Of a stretch of 45,291 nucleotides of DNA, positions 14,501 to 21,207 are shown in pieces. Below the pieces are notes generated by a model that did not search any database, was not told where the DNA came from, and saw nothing but the letters and a program-made list of their open reading frames with translations. The translations under genes and the position numbers were made by a program. Source of the DNA: a virus; the IMG/VR virus record IMGVR_UViG_3300031227_000098, positions 1 to 45,291 of that record, one strand, 5' to 3'. Within the stretch, counting starts at the first letter, position 1; each line of letters opens with the position of its first letter.

Positions 14501-14664
14501 TGGTTTATTTTATTGGCTATGCGTCTTATATTTTTATATATCTGGTAAAGCTGCGCCTTCGCCATGCGCTTAAATTTCCCAGCGTCTCCCGGATACCGCT
14601 GTGTCAGGGATTGCACCAACTGCCATTTATATTTTGGTATCCAGTAATCGTTTGTCTTATACAT
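14497..14664 (-). CDS. Small basic hypothetical protein (55 aa)
   Basis: The ATG at 14664 lies just after the stop of the upstream gene, whose last codons (GCAGAAGGG) supply the ribosome site. The product starts MYKTNDYWIPKYKWQLVQSL, contains RYPGDAGKFKRMAKAQLYQIYKNIR, and is strongly basic. The PGD...K...M...QLYxIY pattern recalls a short phage protein family of unknown function. The frame is clean and ends at a TGA inside the endolysin promoter. Confidence 0.66.
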   Translation of the reverse strand: MYKTNDYWIPKYKWQLVQSLTQRYPGDAGKFKRMAKAQLYQIYKNIRRIANKINH

Positions 14665-14667
14665 GTT

Positions 14668-14853
14668 TTACCCTTCTGCCTTGTCATAGTTCCCGATCAA
14701 CGGTATGAGAGGGCAATTTTTGTAATGTTTTACAGACATTGGATCCGCGCCCGCGCCGCCGCAAAAATTACAGATACTTATAAAAATATCCTCTTCGGGT
14801 TCAATAGCCGTAGAAGATTGCATTAGAATATTTTTCATTTCTCTCTTTTCCAT
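14668..14853 (-). CDS. Small zinc-ribbon-like protein (61 aa)
   Basis: The protein has a CNFCGGAGADPMSVKHYKNC segment (residues 28-47). Its Cys-x2-Cys, His and Cys could form one zinc site. The N-terminus is charged (MEKREMKNILMQSS). GGAAGGTG precedes the ATG by five bases. It is translationally coupled to the 55-aa gene. Unknown role; small zinc proteins in phage early regions often bind host proteins. Confidence 0.62.
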   Translation of the reverse strand: MEKREMKNILMQSSTAIEPEEDIFISICNFCGGAGADPMSVKHYKNCPLIPLIGNYDKAEG

Positions 14854-14899
14854 GTTACACCTTCCTTTCTGTTTTTTGGCCTATATTCAGGTATCCCCG

Positions 14900-14924
14900 C
14901 GCCGGAGATTGTCGCTCTCCGGCG
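14900..14924. other. GC-rich hairpin between genes
   Basis: A perfect 9-bp stem, CGCCGGAGA/TCTCCGGCG, with a 7-base loop lies between the 88-aa and 61-aa genes. It has no following T-run on either strand, so it is more likely an RNA processing or stability element, or a weak attenuator, than a rho-independent terminator. Confidence 0.5.
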
Positions 14925-14950
14925 AAGTGAGGGCTTAAGTTTTCGGCAAT

Positions 14951-15217
14951 TTAGTTCAAATTAACGAGTTTATAGATTCCTTGGTCTATTTTTTTCTGTG
15001 TCTCTTTCTTTTTCTCTCCGAGAAATCGGTTGCGATAACGTCCTGTCGTAACTGAATAATCCCAATAATCTTTGTCTAATTCTATAACCCCATCCGTACG
15101 GATAACGGCGATTATAGAATCATAACTTTGAAAATACTGCCCGCCCTCACTATCAGTTATGATAAACTGATTCACTACCCCACCTCCCGCGTTCCCTATC
15201 ATATTTTTTACTTTCAT
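14951..15217 (-). CDS. Hypothetical early phage protein (88 aa)
   Basis: The protein starts MKVKNMIGNAGGGVVNQFII and follows a pattern I associate with a small phage family: an N-terminal strand, 'NQF', a Ser-Tyr-Asp-Ser (QSYDSIIAVI) segment, then WDYSVTTGRYRNRFLGE and a Lys/Glu-rich helix. The middle 'SYxSxIA' and 'TTxxYRxxFL' parts look conserved. No enzymatic motif. Its MKVKNMI start recurs within the 72-aa protein at 16675-16893 (KVKNMI). Confidence 0.7.
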   Translation of the reverse strand: MKVKNMIGNAGGGVVNQFIITDSEGGQYFQSYDSIIAVIRTDGVIELDKDYWDYSVTTGRYRNRFLGEKKKETQKKIDQGIYKLVNLN

Positions 15218-15250
15218 GGTATACCTTTCTTTCTGCCCGTGTGTAATGGG

Positions 15251-15352
15251 CTAATCCCTATAATCGGGACATTTCGTTATTATGATCTGTGCTTCCTCCG
15301 CCTTGACGAAATCAGGGCATTCAGGGCGGTTTTTACACGTTTTGCAGAGCAT
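15251..15352 (-). CDS. 33-aa four-cysteine mini-protein
   Basis: An AGGAGG site five bases before the ATG at 15352 starts a 33-residue frame beginning MLCKTCKNRPECPDFVKAEE, with a fourth Cys near the end (TKCPDYRD). CxxC...C...C spacing suggests a tiny zinc knuckle. It overlaps the end of the 45-aa gene by 20 bases, and its ribosome site lies inside that gene. Confidence 0.55.
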   Translation of the reverse strand: MLCKTCKNRPECPDFVKAEEAQIIITKCPDYRD

Positions 15353-15470
15353 TGGCCTCCTTTCCGTATTTCCTATACGCCTCTTTGAGGATTCTGATGG
15401 CACTCGCGTAATCGTGGGCGATCCCCGCCCTTCTATAAAGGGCTATTATTCTTCGCCGTTCGCGATACAT
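15333..15470 (-). CDS. 45-aa basic helical mini-protein
   Basis: The frame from an ATG at 15470, inside the 3' end of the 139-aa gene, gives MYRERRRIIALYRRAGIAHD, then YASAIRILKEAYRKYG. It is a regular amphipathic, basic double helix with convincing amino-acid composition. The ribosome site is weak (AAGCGGGA), so it probably depends on translation of the upstream gene. Unrecognised. Confidence 0.5.
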   Translation of the reverse strand: MYRERRRIIALYRRAGIAHDYASAIRILKEAYRKYGKEANALQNV

Positions 15471-15865
15471 TCCCGCTTGAGGCCATCGCAGACGTTCCAT
15501 AATACAGGATAATTGTTTTCGCGTTCATACAGATAATACTCGGCGCTGTCGTATTTCTTAGGCAACCAGCCCGCGTGAAATATAAGAGTTAGGGCGGTTT
15601 GCTTATACTGTTCCCCGTAACCATATTGAAACTCCCCATGTAAAACTTTGGTATCTGCGCACCTTGTCACCTTGACGGAATGATAAGTGTTGCCGTTTAC
15701 CTTGTCAAACCACCTTACCGTATCACATACAAACTTTATTTCCCTTAAAGGTTTTTTTTTGCATTCATTACAAATTACAGTGCCGAACACATCCGCACCG
15801 TTTGTCGCTGTGTCCTCTACACCTGCAATCGCTTCCGCCAATGCTTTAAAATGTTTCTTTGTCAT
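15446..15865 (-). CDS. Conserved-looking hypothetical protein (139 aa)
   Basis: It starts MTKKHFKALAEAIAG, a leader helix seen in small host-takeover-type phage proteins. There is a Cys pair (ICNECKKKPL) and then a beta-rich body with VNGNTYHSVKVTR, YGYGEQYKQTALTLIFHAGWLP. The last part looks like a fold that other phages and enterobacterial elements share, but the role is unknown. AGGAGGGG precedes the ATG as part of the repeated leader motif. Confidence 0.72.
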   Translation of the reverse strand: MTKKHFKALAEAIAGVEDTATNGADVFGTVICNECKKKPLREIKFVCDTVRWFDKVNGNTYHSVKVTRCADTKVLHGEFQYGYGEQYKQTALTLIFHAGWLPKKYDSAEYYLYERENNYPVLWNVCDGLKRECIANGEE

Positions 15866-15868
15866 CTC

Positions 15869-15890
15869 AACCCCTCCTACTTTCTGCCGC
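15869..15890 (-). repeat. Leader repeat, copy 1
   Basis: Leftward strand reads GCGGCAGAAAGTAGGAGGGG and then TT, directly before the ATG of the 139-aa gene. It shares the core CGGC(A/G)GAAAGTAG(G/A)AGGGGTT with copies at 16636-16658 and 16894-16914 and contains the Shine-Dalgarno. Confidence 0.7.
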
Positions 15891-15902
15891 GCTTGGCGGC
15901 GG

Positions 15903-16019
15903 TTAATCGTTAATAATATCGTCCAAAAAAACGGACGTAATGGGCTTATTGCAAATTGCCCCCGCCCGGCGATATCCGCGCGTCATCATTTTAATTATGT
16001 CACTTAATGCTTTAATCAT
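15903..16019 (-). CDS. 38-aa hypothetical mini-protein
   Basis: The ATG at 16019 follows GAGGGG by eight bases and encodes MIKALSDIIKMMTRGYRRAG, then AICNKPITSVFLDDIIND. The start overlaps the stop of an unstarted upstream frame as ATGA. A helix, a basic patch and an acidic end can be seen, but no family. Composition looks like coding, but support is modest. Confidence 0.42.
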   Translation of the reverse strand: MIKALSDIIKMMTRGYRRAGAICNKPITSVFLDDIIND

Positions 16020-16116
16020 ACGCCTGACCCCTCTTTTCCTTGGGGCTTTCTGGCCTCATCAGCGTTGGCAATCACCAACGGACGCGCGCGGGTCTCAATC
16101 CGTGCGCGTTTCGGCC

Positions 16117-16635
16117 TCAGTCAAGCATGAAAGGCAGTATTACCGCGCACGTGTTATCGTGCTCCAGAACCACGCTTGAACCCTTTTTATATGCTACAAC
16201 AGTCCAGCCGCCATTGTATGAGGCAAGGTGTCTTAGATATTTTATGTTATACGCGTTTCCGGTCTCTTTATATAACCGAATTGCCGCGCGTGTTAGTGTT
16301 ACATCATCCTTGTCTATTACAATACTTGTTTGTTCTTTCTGAGGCAAACGCTCCACGCTTGAATAAATAGCCTCAAAACCCGGCGTTATGACGTCCGGCG
16401 CTGCTAACATGGACAATCTTACACCACCCGCGCCGAGTTTTTCGGTCTTTAATACCTCATAAGCCCCGTCGGATAGTGTAATATCATCCATGGCAATACG
16501 TAGCGCAACCCGGCCATCCGTAGTATATAAATTGCGTTTAAGCATAAAGACATGTTTAAAGGCGTCTTTTGGCGCTTTTTTTGTTATTGCGTCAATTGCT
16601 TTTTTGTCCGTCTCTAATAGCATTATATTTTTCAT
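16117..16635 (-). CDS. Putative sliding-clamp-like protein (DnaN fold, tentative)
   Basis: This 172-aa protein has several marks of the beta clamp: LYTTDGRVALRI (compare the 'ATDGHRLA' strand), GFEAIYSSVERLPQ (compare 'FPdyxxLIP'), NIKYLRHLAS (compare 'N.xYLxDxL') and a C-terminal SSVVLEHDNTCAVILPFMLD (compare '...yvvMPmrl'). It is about half the length of a bacterial clamp, so two domains at most; it would need to assemble as a higher oligomer to form a ring. The family call rests on my reading of these motifs and is not certain. It lies in the early region, away from the polymerase gene. Confidence 0.55.
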   Translation of the reverse strand: MKNIMLLETDKKAIDAITKKAPKDAFKHVFMLKRNLYTTDGRVALRIAMDDITLSDGAYEVLKTEKLGAGGVRLSMLAAPDVITPGFEAIYSSVERLPQKEQTSIVIDKDDVTLTRAAIRLYKETGNAYNIKYLRHLASYNGGWTVVAYKKGSSVVLEHDNTCAVILPFMLD

Positions 16636-16658
16636 AACCCCTCCTACTTTCTGCCGGT
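16636..16658 (-). repeat. Leader repeat, copy 2
   Basis: Leftward strand reads CCGGCAGAAAGTAGGAGGGG and then TT before the ATG of the clamp-like gene. It is non-coding here and carries the Shine-Dalgarno. Confidence 0.7.
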
Positions 16659-16674
16659 ATTATCGGCTGTTAGT

Positions 16675-16893
16675 CTATAATCCCATATCCATTTTTGCTT
16701 GCCTTGCCGATGTACCGCATAACTCGCTCAATATTTCATTACGTGTTCGTTTAATCCTGTTATCTATTGATTTTTTGCGCAAGTCCTTGTATCTTTCTGG
16801 CTGTCCTTTTTCTGTTACTACTTCCGATGTTGAAGATATAATTATTGCTCTTTCTCCGTTAATCATGTTTTTTACTTTTCTATACTTTTCCAT
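16675..16893 (-). CDS. Small basic hypothetical protein (72 aa)
   Basis: The protein starts MEKYRKVKNMINGERAIIIS, has a short strand (EVVTEKG) and a basic helical half (DLRKKSIDNRIKRTRNEIL). GAAGGGG in the repeated leader precedes the ATG. There is no recognised domain. The KVKNMI string is shared with the start of the 88-aa protein at 14951-15217, which may mean a common leader or ancestry. Confidence 0.62.
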   Translation of the reverse strand: MEKYRKVKNMINGERAIIISSTSEVVTEKGQPERYKDLRKKSIDNRIKRTRNEILSELCGTSARQAKMDMGL

Positions 16894-16914
16894 AACCCCT
16901 TCTACTTTCCGCCG
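16894..16914 (-). repeat. Leader repeat, copy 3 (overlaps a gene end)
   Basis: Leftward strand reads CGGCGGAAAGTAGAAGGGG and then TT before the ATG of the 72-aa gene. Here its first part also encodes the last residues (GGK) and stop of the upstream gene. Confidence 0.65.
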
Positions 16915-17168
16915 ATATTATCGACTGCTGTTATTGCTTTTAAAAATGCGGGCGCTTCGCAGTCCTCTTCGAGGTAGCAAGCAAGGTCTCCGCGAAACCC
17001 GCATTTTACTAATTTATATGCGATATTGTAGTTTTTGTCGTTTTTAGGAATGCACAAATAACCGTGTCCGGCAGTGTAAATAAAATTATATCCTTCCTTG
17101 TCGGGCTGCATATCCTGGATTTCATCCCAGGGTTTAAGTTGTTGGAGCTCTTTCTGGTACGCATTCAT
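16902..17168 (-). CDS. Hypothetical early phage protein (88 aa)
   Basis: The first gene of the leftward unit. After a Lys/Gln helix (MNAYQKELQQLKPWDEIQ) comes the stretch GYNFIYTAGHGYLCIPKN, then AYKLVKCGFRGDLACYLEED, typical of a small phage protein of unknown role with a 'GHGYLxIP' strand and an acidic end. I prefer the ATG at 17168 (AAAGGG upstream). A GTG at 17222 with GCGGGAG would add 18 residues. It lies about 130 bases from the leftward promoter. Confidence 0.7.
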   Translation of the reverse strand: MNAYQKELQQLKPWDEIQDMQPDKEGYNFIYTAGHGYLCIPKNDKNYNIAYKLVKCGFRGDLACYLEEDCEAPAFLKAITAVDNIGGK

Positions 17169-17277
17169 GTTTTTTTCCCTTTCTTTTTGTGCGGCTTTTA
17201 TTTTTTTGTTTTCTGTAAGCACTGCTCCCGCTTCCCTTCTCCCTTGTGAGGTTTTGTTGTTTTGTTGTTTAAATGTC

Positions 17278-17305
17278 CTGTTATATGATAGTTAAAGTAT
17301 AACAG
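17278..17305. promoter_or_regulatory. Inverted repeat over the leftward -10 (operator-like)
   Basis: CTGTTATA (17278-17285) and TATAACAG (17298-17305) form a perfect 8-bp inverted repeat with a 12-base centre. The right arm lies over the -10 hexamer of the leftward promoter, so a dimeric repressor binding here would block it. The protein is unknown; the HTH gene product at 10785-10991 is one candidate. Confidence 0.55.
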
Positions 17306-17323
17306 ATTATAGCCTGATGTCAA
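17296..17323 (-). promoter_or_regulatory. Main leftward (early) promoter, sigma70 type
   Basis: Leftward strand: TTGACA (17318-17323), 16-base spacer, TATACT (17296-17301). It is placed just upstream of the first leftward gene and is the strongest match in the region on that strand. It should drive the whole left arm. Confidence 0.75.
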
Positions 17324-17371
17324 GTATATTTGTTCTTGTTTAGTTATCGTCTTTATGTTGAGGAACTTTAA

Positions 17372-17520
17372 TTCTATAATGACTATACACGGGGACTCAT
17401 AAAGAGTTTAACCATGAAAATATAGTATATAGGTATAGAGAGACCCCTTCATTTAATTTCATTTAATTTAAAACGTGTCCCTCATAAAGTCTTGGGCGCC
17501 CCCCCGTAGTCATTATAGAA
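17372..17520. repeat. Paired 14-bp inverted repeats
   Basis: TTCTATAATGACTA (17372-17385) is repeated exactly inverted as TAGTCATTATAGAA (17507-17520). With a 4-base gap the match continues into a CGGGG/CCCCG run. Each arm contains TATAAT on the strand that points inwards. CTCATAAAG occurs once beside each arm as a direct repeat (17396-17404 and 17481-17489). Confidence 0.8.
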
Positions 17521-17944
17521 GTGTACTTTCTTAACATTATCGTACATTCAATGACACGAATTGAGGTAAGTCCTTTATCCTTATACCTTTAGGCTATTTA
17601 TGGGGCTTTGTTGTGCGTATATCATCATGCAATCGCACAAAATTAACATAACAACACAACACAACGCGCCGGGATCCGTCAGCATTATCACGTCTGGCGC
17701 GCGGCTCTGGTGTATTGAAATAATTTTACCCCACCCCGGGTGTTTTTTTCCGGGCGGCGAACCCTCCACCGTCGCGCGCGCCCGCATTAAATAATATAAT
17801 AAGTCCCTACGCTCTGCTTAACCCGTTCATATAGCTAAATACCCCCAAAAAATTTTTACCCCACCCCGATCAAAAAACAAACGTAATGGGCTTACTCTGA
17901 GTTATTCATTATATAAATAAAAAAATTAAAAAAATTTTTAGAAT

Positions 17945-17973
17945 TTGACAAAAGAATACTTAAGGCGTATATT
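17945..17973 (+). promoter_or_regulatory. Rightward promoter for the packaging/virion arm
   Basis: TTGACA (17945-17950), 17-base spacer, TATATT (17968-17973). It has the same two hexamers and spacing as the promoter before the capsid gene. It lies at the front of the rightward arm. Confidence 0.75.
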
Positions 17974-18067
17974 GTTATATATTAATATGACGTTGGATAT
18001 TTCTCAATTTAAAAGCAATCCGCCCCCGCGTAAAAGAGGGAGGGCTGCCAAACGAAGAGGAGGGAGC

Positions 18068-18805
18068 ATGAGTCAAATGAGAACTGGTGGAAGAGGAGCC
18101 GGACTTTCGTCGGCGGCTAAGGATTTGCAGGACTATCCGTTTTTGGTTAAGACGTTGGTGACGTTTACCAAAGCGAATACTTTAGGCAAAGAGGAAATGC
18201 TTAAGGATGAAGTAATTTTTAAGTTAGACAGGGCGGCTGCCCGGATGCCCTGGTACGTTCTCCGGAACTATTCAGTTCCAAAATTTCTTACCAAGAAGTA
18301 CGGACCCCATGAAGTAGCGTGGCAGAGGATTTACGAAATCAAAATTGTGAAACTCATTGATAGAAAGAACCCCAATGAGATCACGGACATCCCTTTAAGA
18401 ATAATGACCCTATCTCAGTTGAAAGAGTATTCAAAAAAATGGGAACTTAATGTTCCTGTAGATGAATTCTATTCCGTTGAGAAGGCGCGGGAGATGGTTG
18501 CGTTAAGACAACACGATTTAAAAGGGTATGAGACACACTTGGCGGAGTATCGTGAAGGGAAGCAGAGATCATATCCGGAACTCGATAACATGCGCGGCGA
18601 TAAAGACGCGGCAACGGCGGAAATAATAGAGTTTGATTCGTTGGATAAAACCACTGAGAAGGATGCGATTGCGAAGAAACCGGAACCAGCGACGGAAACG
18701 GAGCCTAGTGCGCCGGAAGCGATGGCGTTAGATGAGGACGGGGGCACAATACTACCCAAAGTGGATGACGTGCCTACAACCGGGGATCCGTTCGCAGGGG
18801 TATAA
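18068..18805 (+). CDS. Hypothetical protein with SSB-like C-terminal tip (245 aa)
   Basis: First gene of the rightward arm. A Gly/Arg-rich start (MSQMRTGGRGAGLSS) leads into an alpha/beta body (RMPWYVLRNYSVPKFLTKKYGPHEVAWQ...), then an acidic, Pro/Ala-rich tail ending TTGDPFAGV. The last 21 coding bases differ by one base from the end of the ssb gene. I set the start at 18068 after AGGAGGG. An ATG at 17987 would add 27 basic residues (NPPPRKRGRAAKRRGG), but it has no ribosome site and lies almost on the promoter. No family is recognised; DNA binding or packaging support is a guess. The stop overlaps the next ATG. Confidence 0.78.
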   Translation: MSQMRTGGRGAGLSSAAKDLQDYPFLVKTLVTFTKANTLGKEEMLKDEVIFKLDRAAARMPWYVLRNYSVPKFLTKKYGPHEVAWQRIYEIKIVKLIDRKNPNEITDIPLRIMTLSQLKEYSKKWELNVPVDEFYSVEKAREMVALRQHDLKGYETHLAEYREGKQRSYPELDNMRGDKDAATAEIIEFDSLDKTTEKDAIAKKPEPATETEPSAPEAMALDEDGGTILPKVDDVPTTGDPFAGV

Positions 18806-19284
18806 TGAGTGAAGATCCTTTTAAACTGAAACCAGACGGGGAGAAGTTAGCGGAAGAAGCGAAAGCGAACCGTTTGCACATTTTAGACGCGAGGGATCTT
18901 GCGATTACAGATGTTTTTTATAATGAGATAGATGAGAAAGGGAATGTCTGTAAGTACAAAAGAGAATCCGGGGTTCCGGTAAAAGTTGCGGACCTGGGGA
19001 AGATTAAAGATTATTTTAATCGTGCGATAAACAAAGCGTCGGTCATGTCACCGAATGAGGTTGCGGTGATGGATTTTGGTGACATGACCCATATCGAGAT
19101 TGCGGCGATTAAGTTAGCGGCGTATGCGGCGGCGGGCGATTTGAAATCGATGCAGGAATTGTTTGATAGGATATTGGGTAAAGCGAAACAGGTATCCGAA
19201 TCCACAAATCTCAATCTTACTATCGACGATGTGTTACATGAAGTACAGGCGAAGCCGGATATTATAGATATTGTGCCAGAATAA
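18805..19284 (+). CDS. Putative terminase small subunit
   Basis: A 159-aa, mainly helical acidic protein directly before the large terminase block, where a small subunit is expected. Its last part, KSMQELFDRILGKAKQVSES followed by TIDDVL, resembles the C-terminal region of many small terminase-type proteins (RILGK-Q). No clear HTH is visible in the first 60 residues, so the call rests on position and this ending. The ATG overlaps the previous stop (TAATG). Confidence 0.55.
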   Translation: MSEDPFKLKPDGEKLAEEAKANRLHILDARDLAITDVFYNEIDEKGNVCKYKRESGVPVKVADLGKIKDYFNRAINKASVMSPNEVAVMDFGDMTHIEIAAIKLAAYAAAGDLKSMQELFDRILGKAKQVSESTNLNLTIDDVLHEVQAKPDIIDIVPE

Positions 19285-19298
19285 AAAAGGAGGAGAAT

Positions 19299-19472
19299 AT
19301 GCCAAATAAAAATGGAACAGGGCGTTTGGGTAAGGGTAAGAATTGTAATGCCACTGCGAAGGCAGATAGATCGGGCGGTGGTAAAGGTTATGGCCAGATG
19401 AATCATGGCCTGGGCCGGGGCAACGGTAATGGCAGGGGTCGCGGTTTGGGCGGGGGAAGAAAAAATAAATAG
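19299..19472 (+). CDS. 57-aa Gly/Arg/Asn-rich mini-protein
   Basis: AGGAGG precedes the ATG at 19299 by five bases. The product starts MPNKNGTGRLGKGKNCNATA and is mostly Gly with Arg, Lys and Asn (GLGRGNGNGRGRGLGGGRKN), resembling in composition the short Gly-rich proteins of the DUF5320 kind. It lies between the small and large terminase genes. Its low complexity and strong charge suggest nucleic-acid contact; the role is unknown. Confidence 0.62.
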   Translation: MPNKNGTGRLGKGKNCNATAKADRSGGGKGYGQMNHGLGRGNGNGRGRGLGGGRKNK

Positions 19473-19487
19473 AAAAAGGCGGTATAG

Positions 19488-21089
19488 ATGGACAAGGTTT
19501 CTTTAAAGGTTGCACATCTTAGGGAAAATTTGCCAGAGTATGCTGAACGATTTATTCGTATCAGACCTAAGAGCGGGGGTAAGTCTATTCCGCTGATCTT
19601 TAACGAAGCCCAGATGGCCCTTCATAATTTTATTGAGGACATTAAAAAGGCCGGTCAACTTGTAAGAGTGTGTGTAGTGAAGGGGCGCCAGCAGGGTGTG
19701 AGTACATATACCGCCGCACGGTTTTTGCATAAGGCAACTCTCAATCTTGGAATCAGTGTTTTTATATTGGCTCATATGACAAAGAGCACCGATTATTTAT
19801 TTGATATGGTAAAGAGGATGTACACCAACCTTCCTGACCCCTTACGTCCCGGTATAGAGCGATCCAATAAAAAAGAATTAAAATTCGGAAAGATCGATTC
19901 AGAATACGCACTGGGTACCGCGGGGGCCAAGGAAGTTGGCCGTAGTATGAATCCTCAGTTGTTGCATCTTTCAGAGGTGGCTTTTTATAGCAACACCGAT
20001 GAACTTTCGACGGGATTGATGCAGGGAGTTGCGACGGTTCCAAGTACAGAAATTATCATGGAGTCCACGGCTAATGGCGTGAGCAACATGTTTTATAATT
20101 TGTGCATGCGGGGCACGGACCCCAATGCGCTGACCAGATACAGAACTCTTTTCATTCCTTGGTATATCCAGAAGGAATACCGCGAAACCCCTCCCGCTCG
20201 GTTTAAGCCTACCGCTAAAGAATTTGAACTCATGGATCTTTATAATCTTAATATAGCCCAAATTTTTTGGCGCCGCCGAAAATTAGAAGATGAATACAAT
20301 AATGACTTGTGGAAATTTTTACAAGAGTATCCTTGTTGTTTGGCGGAGGCATTTCAATCTACAGGTAATACGCTTATTAAACCTGAACTTGTTGAAGCGG
20401 CGCGGAAGTGTCGCGCGTATCTTGATAACCTTGCGCCTATGGTTATGGGGGTAGACGGGAGTGGTGAAGGATCTGATCGTACTGTTCTTGTTGTAAGACA
20501 GGGCCGGCGTATAGTTGAATACGAAGTGTTTAAGGATCCGGTAAAGCCCATGCGCTTGGCGGGAATTATCGCGCGTAAAATTGACATGTTGGGTCTTGAT
20601 ATGGTATTTTTAGATGTGGCGTATGGATATGGGTGCCGTGATAGATTGGTAGAAATGAAATATGGGGCTAAGACACTAGATATACCTTTTGGGTCAGCGC
20701 CTCTTATGCCCGAACTTTATTTGAATAAGCGCGCGCAGATGTATGGCTTTATGAAAAACTGGTTTGAAGATGGTGGTGTCAGTATCCCAGATGAAGATAT
20801 ATTTGTAAGAGACCTGTTAATGATACCAGGATTCGAAATAACTACATCGCGAGGATTACTGGCACTACCTTCTAAAGAAAAGATCAAGAAAGAGAATGAA
20901 GGAATATCACCAGACATAAGTGATGCGGTGGCGTTGACGTTTGCGTTTCCTATTCAGGCAAGAACAGAGGGTCGATTGGCTGTGGCGTCTCCTGATACAG
21001 TACGAGCGCGCAGCCCTTTTAAGTCACGGAGATTATCACAGTCTTTTGTTAAACATGAGAAACCTAGTGAACTTTATATAAAGAGGTAA
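19488..21089 (+). CDS. terL: Terminase large subunit
   Basis: The 533-aa packaging motor has both domains. ATPase: Walker A-type VKGRQQGVST (residues 64-73), Walker B LLHLSE (158-163, Glu163) and coupling motif ESTANG (192-197). RNase H-like nuclease: Asp323 in GVDGSGEGSD, Asp376 in VFLDVAYGYG, and Asp476/Asp479 in SPDISDA. It should translocate and cut DNA at the portal. Its site is weak (GGCGG), suggesting coupling to upstream genes. Confidence 0.96.
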   Translation: MDKVSLKVAHLRENLPEYAERFIRIRPKSGGKSIPLIFNEAQMALHNFIEDIKKAGQLVRVCVVKGRQQGVSTYTAARFLHKATLNLGISVFILAHMTKSTDYLFDMVKRMYTNLPDPLRPGIERSNKKELKFGKIDSEYALGTAGAKEVGRSMNPQLLHLSEVAFYSNTDELSTGLMQGVATVPSTEIIMESTANGVSNMFYNLCMRGTDPNALTRYRTLFIPWYIQKEYRETPPARFKPTAKEFELMDLYNLNIAQIFWRRRKLEDEYNNDLWKFLQEYPCCLAEAFQSTGNTLIKPELVEAARKCRAYLDNLAPMVMGVDGSGEGSDRTVLVVRQGRRIVEYEVFKDPVKPMRLAGIIARKIDMLGLDMVFLDVAYGYGCRDRLVEMKYGAKTLDIPFGSAPLMPELYLNKRAQMYGFMKNWFEDGGVSIPDEDIFVRDLLMIPGFEITTSRGLLALPSKEKIKKENEGISPDISDAVALTFAFPIQARTEGRLAVASPDTVRARSPFKSRRLSQSFVKHEKPSELYIKR

Positions 21090-21090
21090 T

Positions 21091-21198
21091 ATGGGTGTAT
21101 GGGGGTGTATAATTATAGATTTGACGTTGGGGGATTACGAGTGCTGTGTTGTTGAGGATAGGGATGGCACTTGGTGGTTTTGTGAAAATTTAATGTAA
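21091..21198 (+). CDS. 35-aa hypothetical mini-protein
   Basis: It starts one base after the terminase stop, with AGAGGT four bases upstream. The 35 residues (MGVWGCIIIDLTLGDYECCV, then VEDRDGTWWFCENLM) form a plausible small beta sheet with Cys and Trp. It fills the only gap between the terminase and acetyltransferase genes. Function unknown. Confidence 0.5.
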   Translation: MGVWGCIIIDLTLGDYECCVVEDRDGTWWFCENLM

Positions 21199-21207
21199 GG
21201 GGATAAG

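Larger units (their letters stand above)
17169..17986. promoter_or_regulatory. Divergent control region without genes
   Basis: This 0.8-kb stretch separates the two transcription arms. It contains the leftward promoter with an inverted repeat over its -10, a pair of 14-bp inverted repeats 121 bp apart, a tandem CATTTAATTT pair (17450-17469), a TTGTGCG/CGCACAA inverted repeat (about 17610-17639), two copies of TTTTACCCCACCCCG (about 17724 and 17856), very A/T-rich tracts near 17920-17940, and the rightward promoter. No convincing frame is present. Such architecture suits early control and possibly a replication origin (inference). Confidence 0.7.

Noticed and set aside
16020-16116. A 34-codon leftward frame ending in an ATGA overlap with the 38-aa gene
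   Set aside because: Its only starts are CTG, TTG or GTG without a ribosome site; kept as unsupported.
17945-17986. TTG start at 17945 extending the first rightward gene
   Set aside because: The TTG is the first half of the -35 hexamer of a clear promoter; transcription would begin after it.
19011-19515. Leftward frames under the small-terminase and Gly-rich genes
   Set aside because: They overlap better-supported rightward genes with ribosome sites and have unnatural composition.
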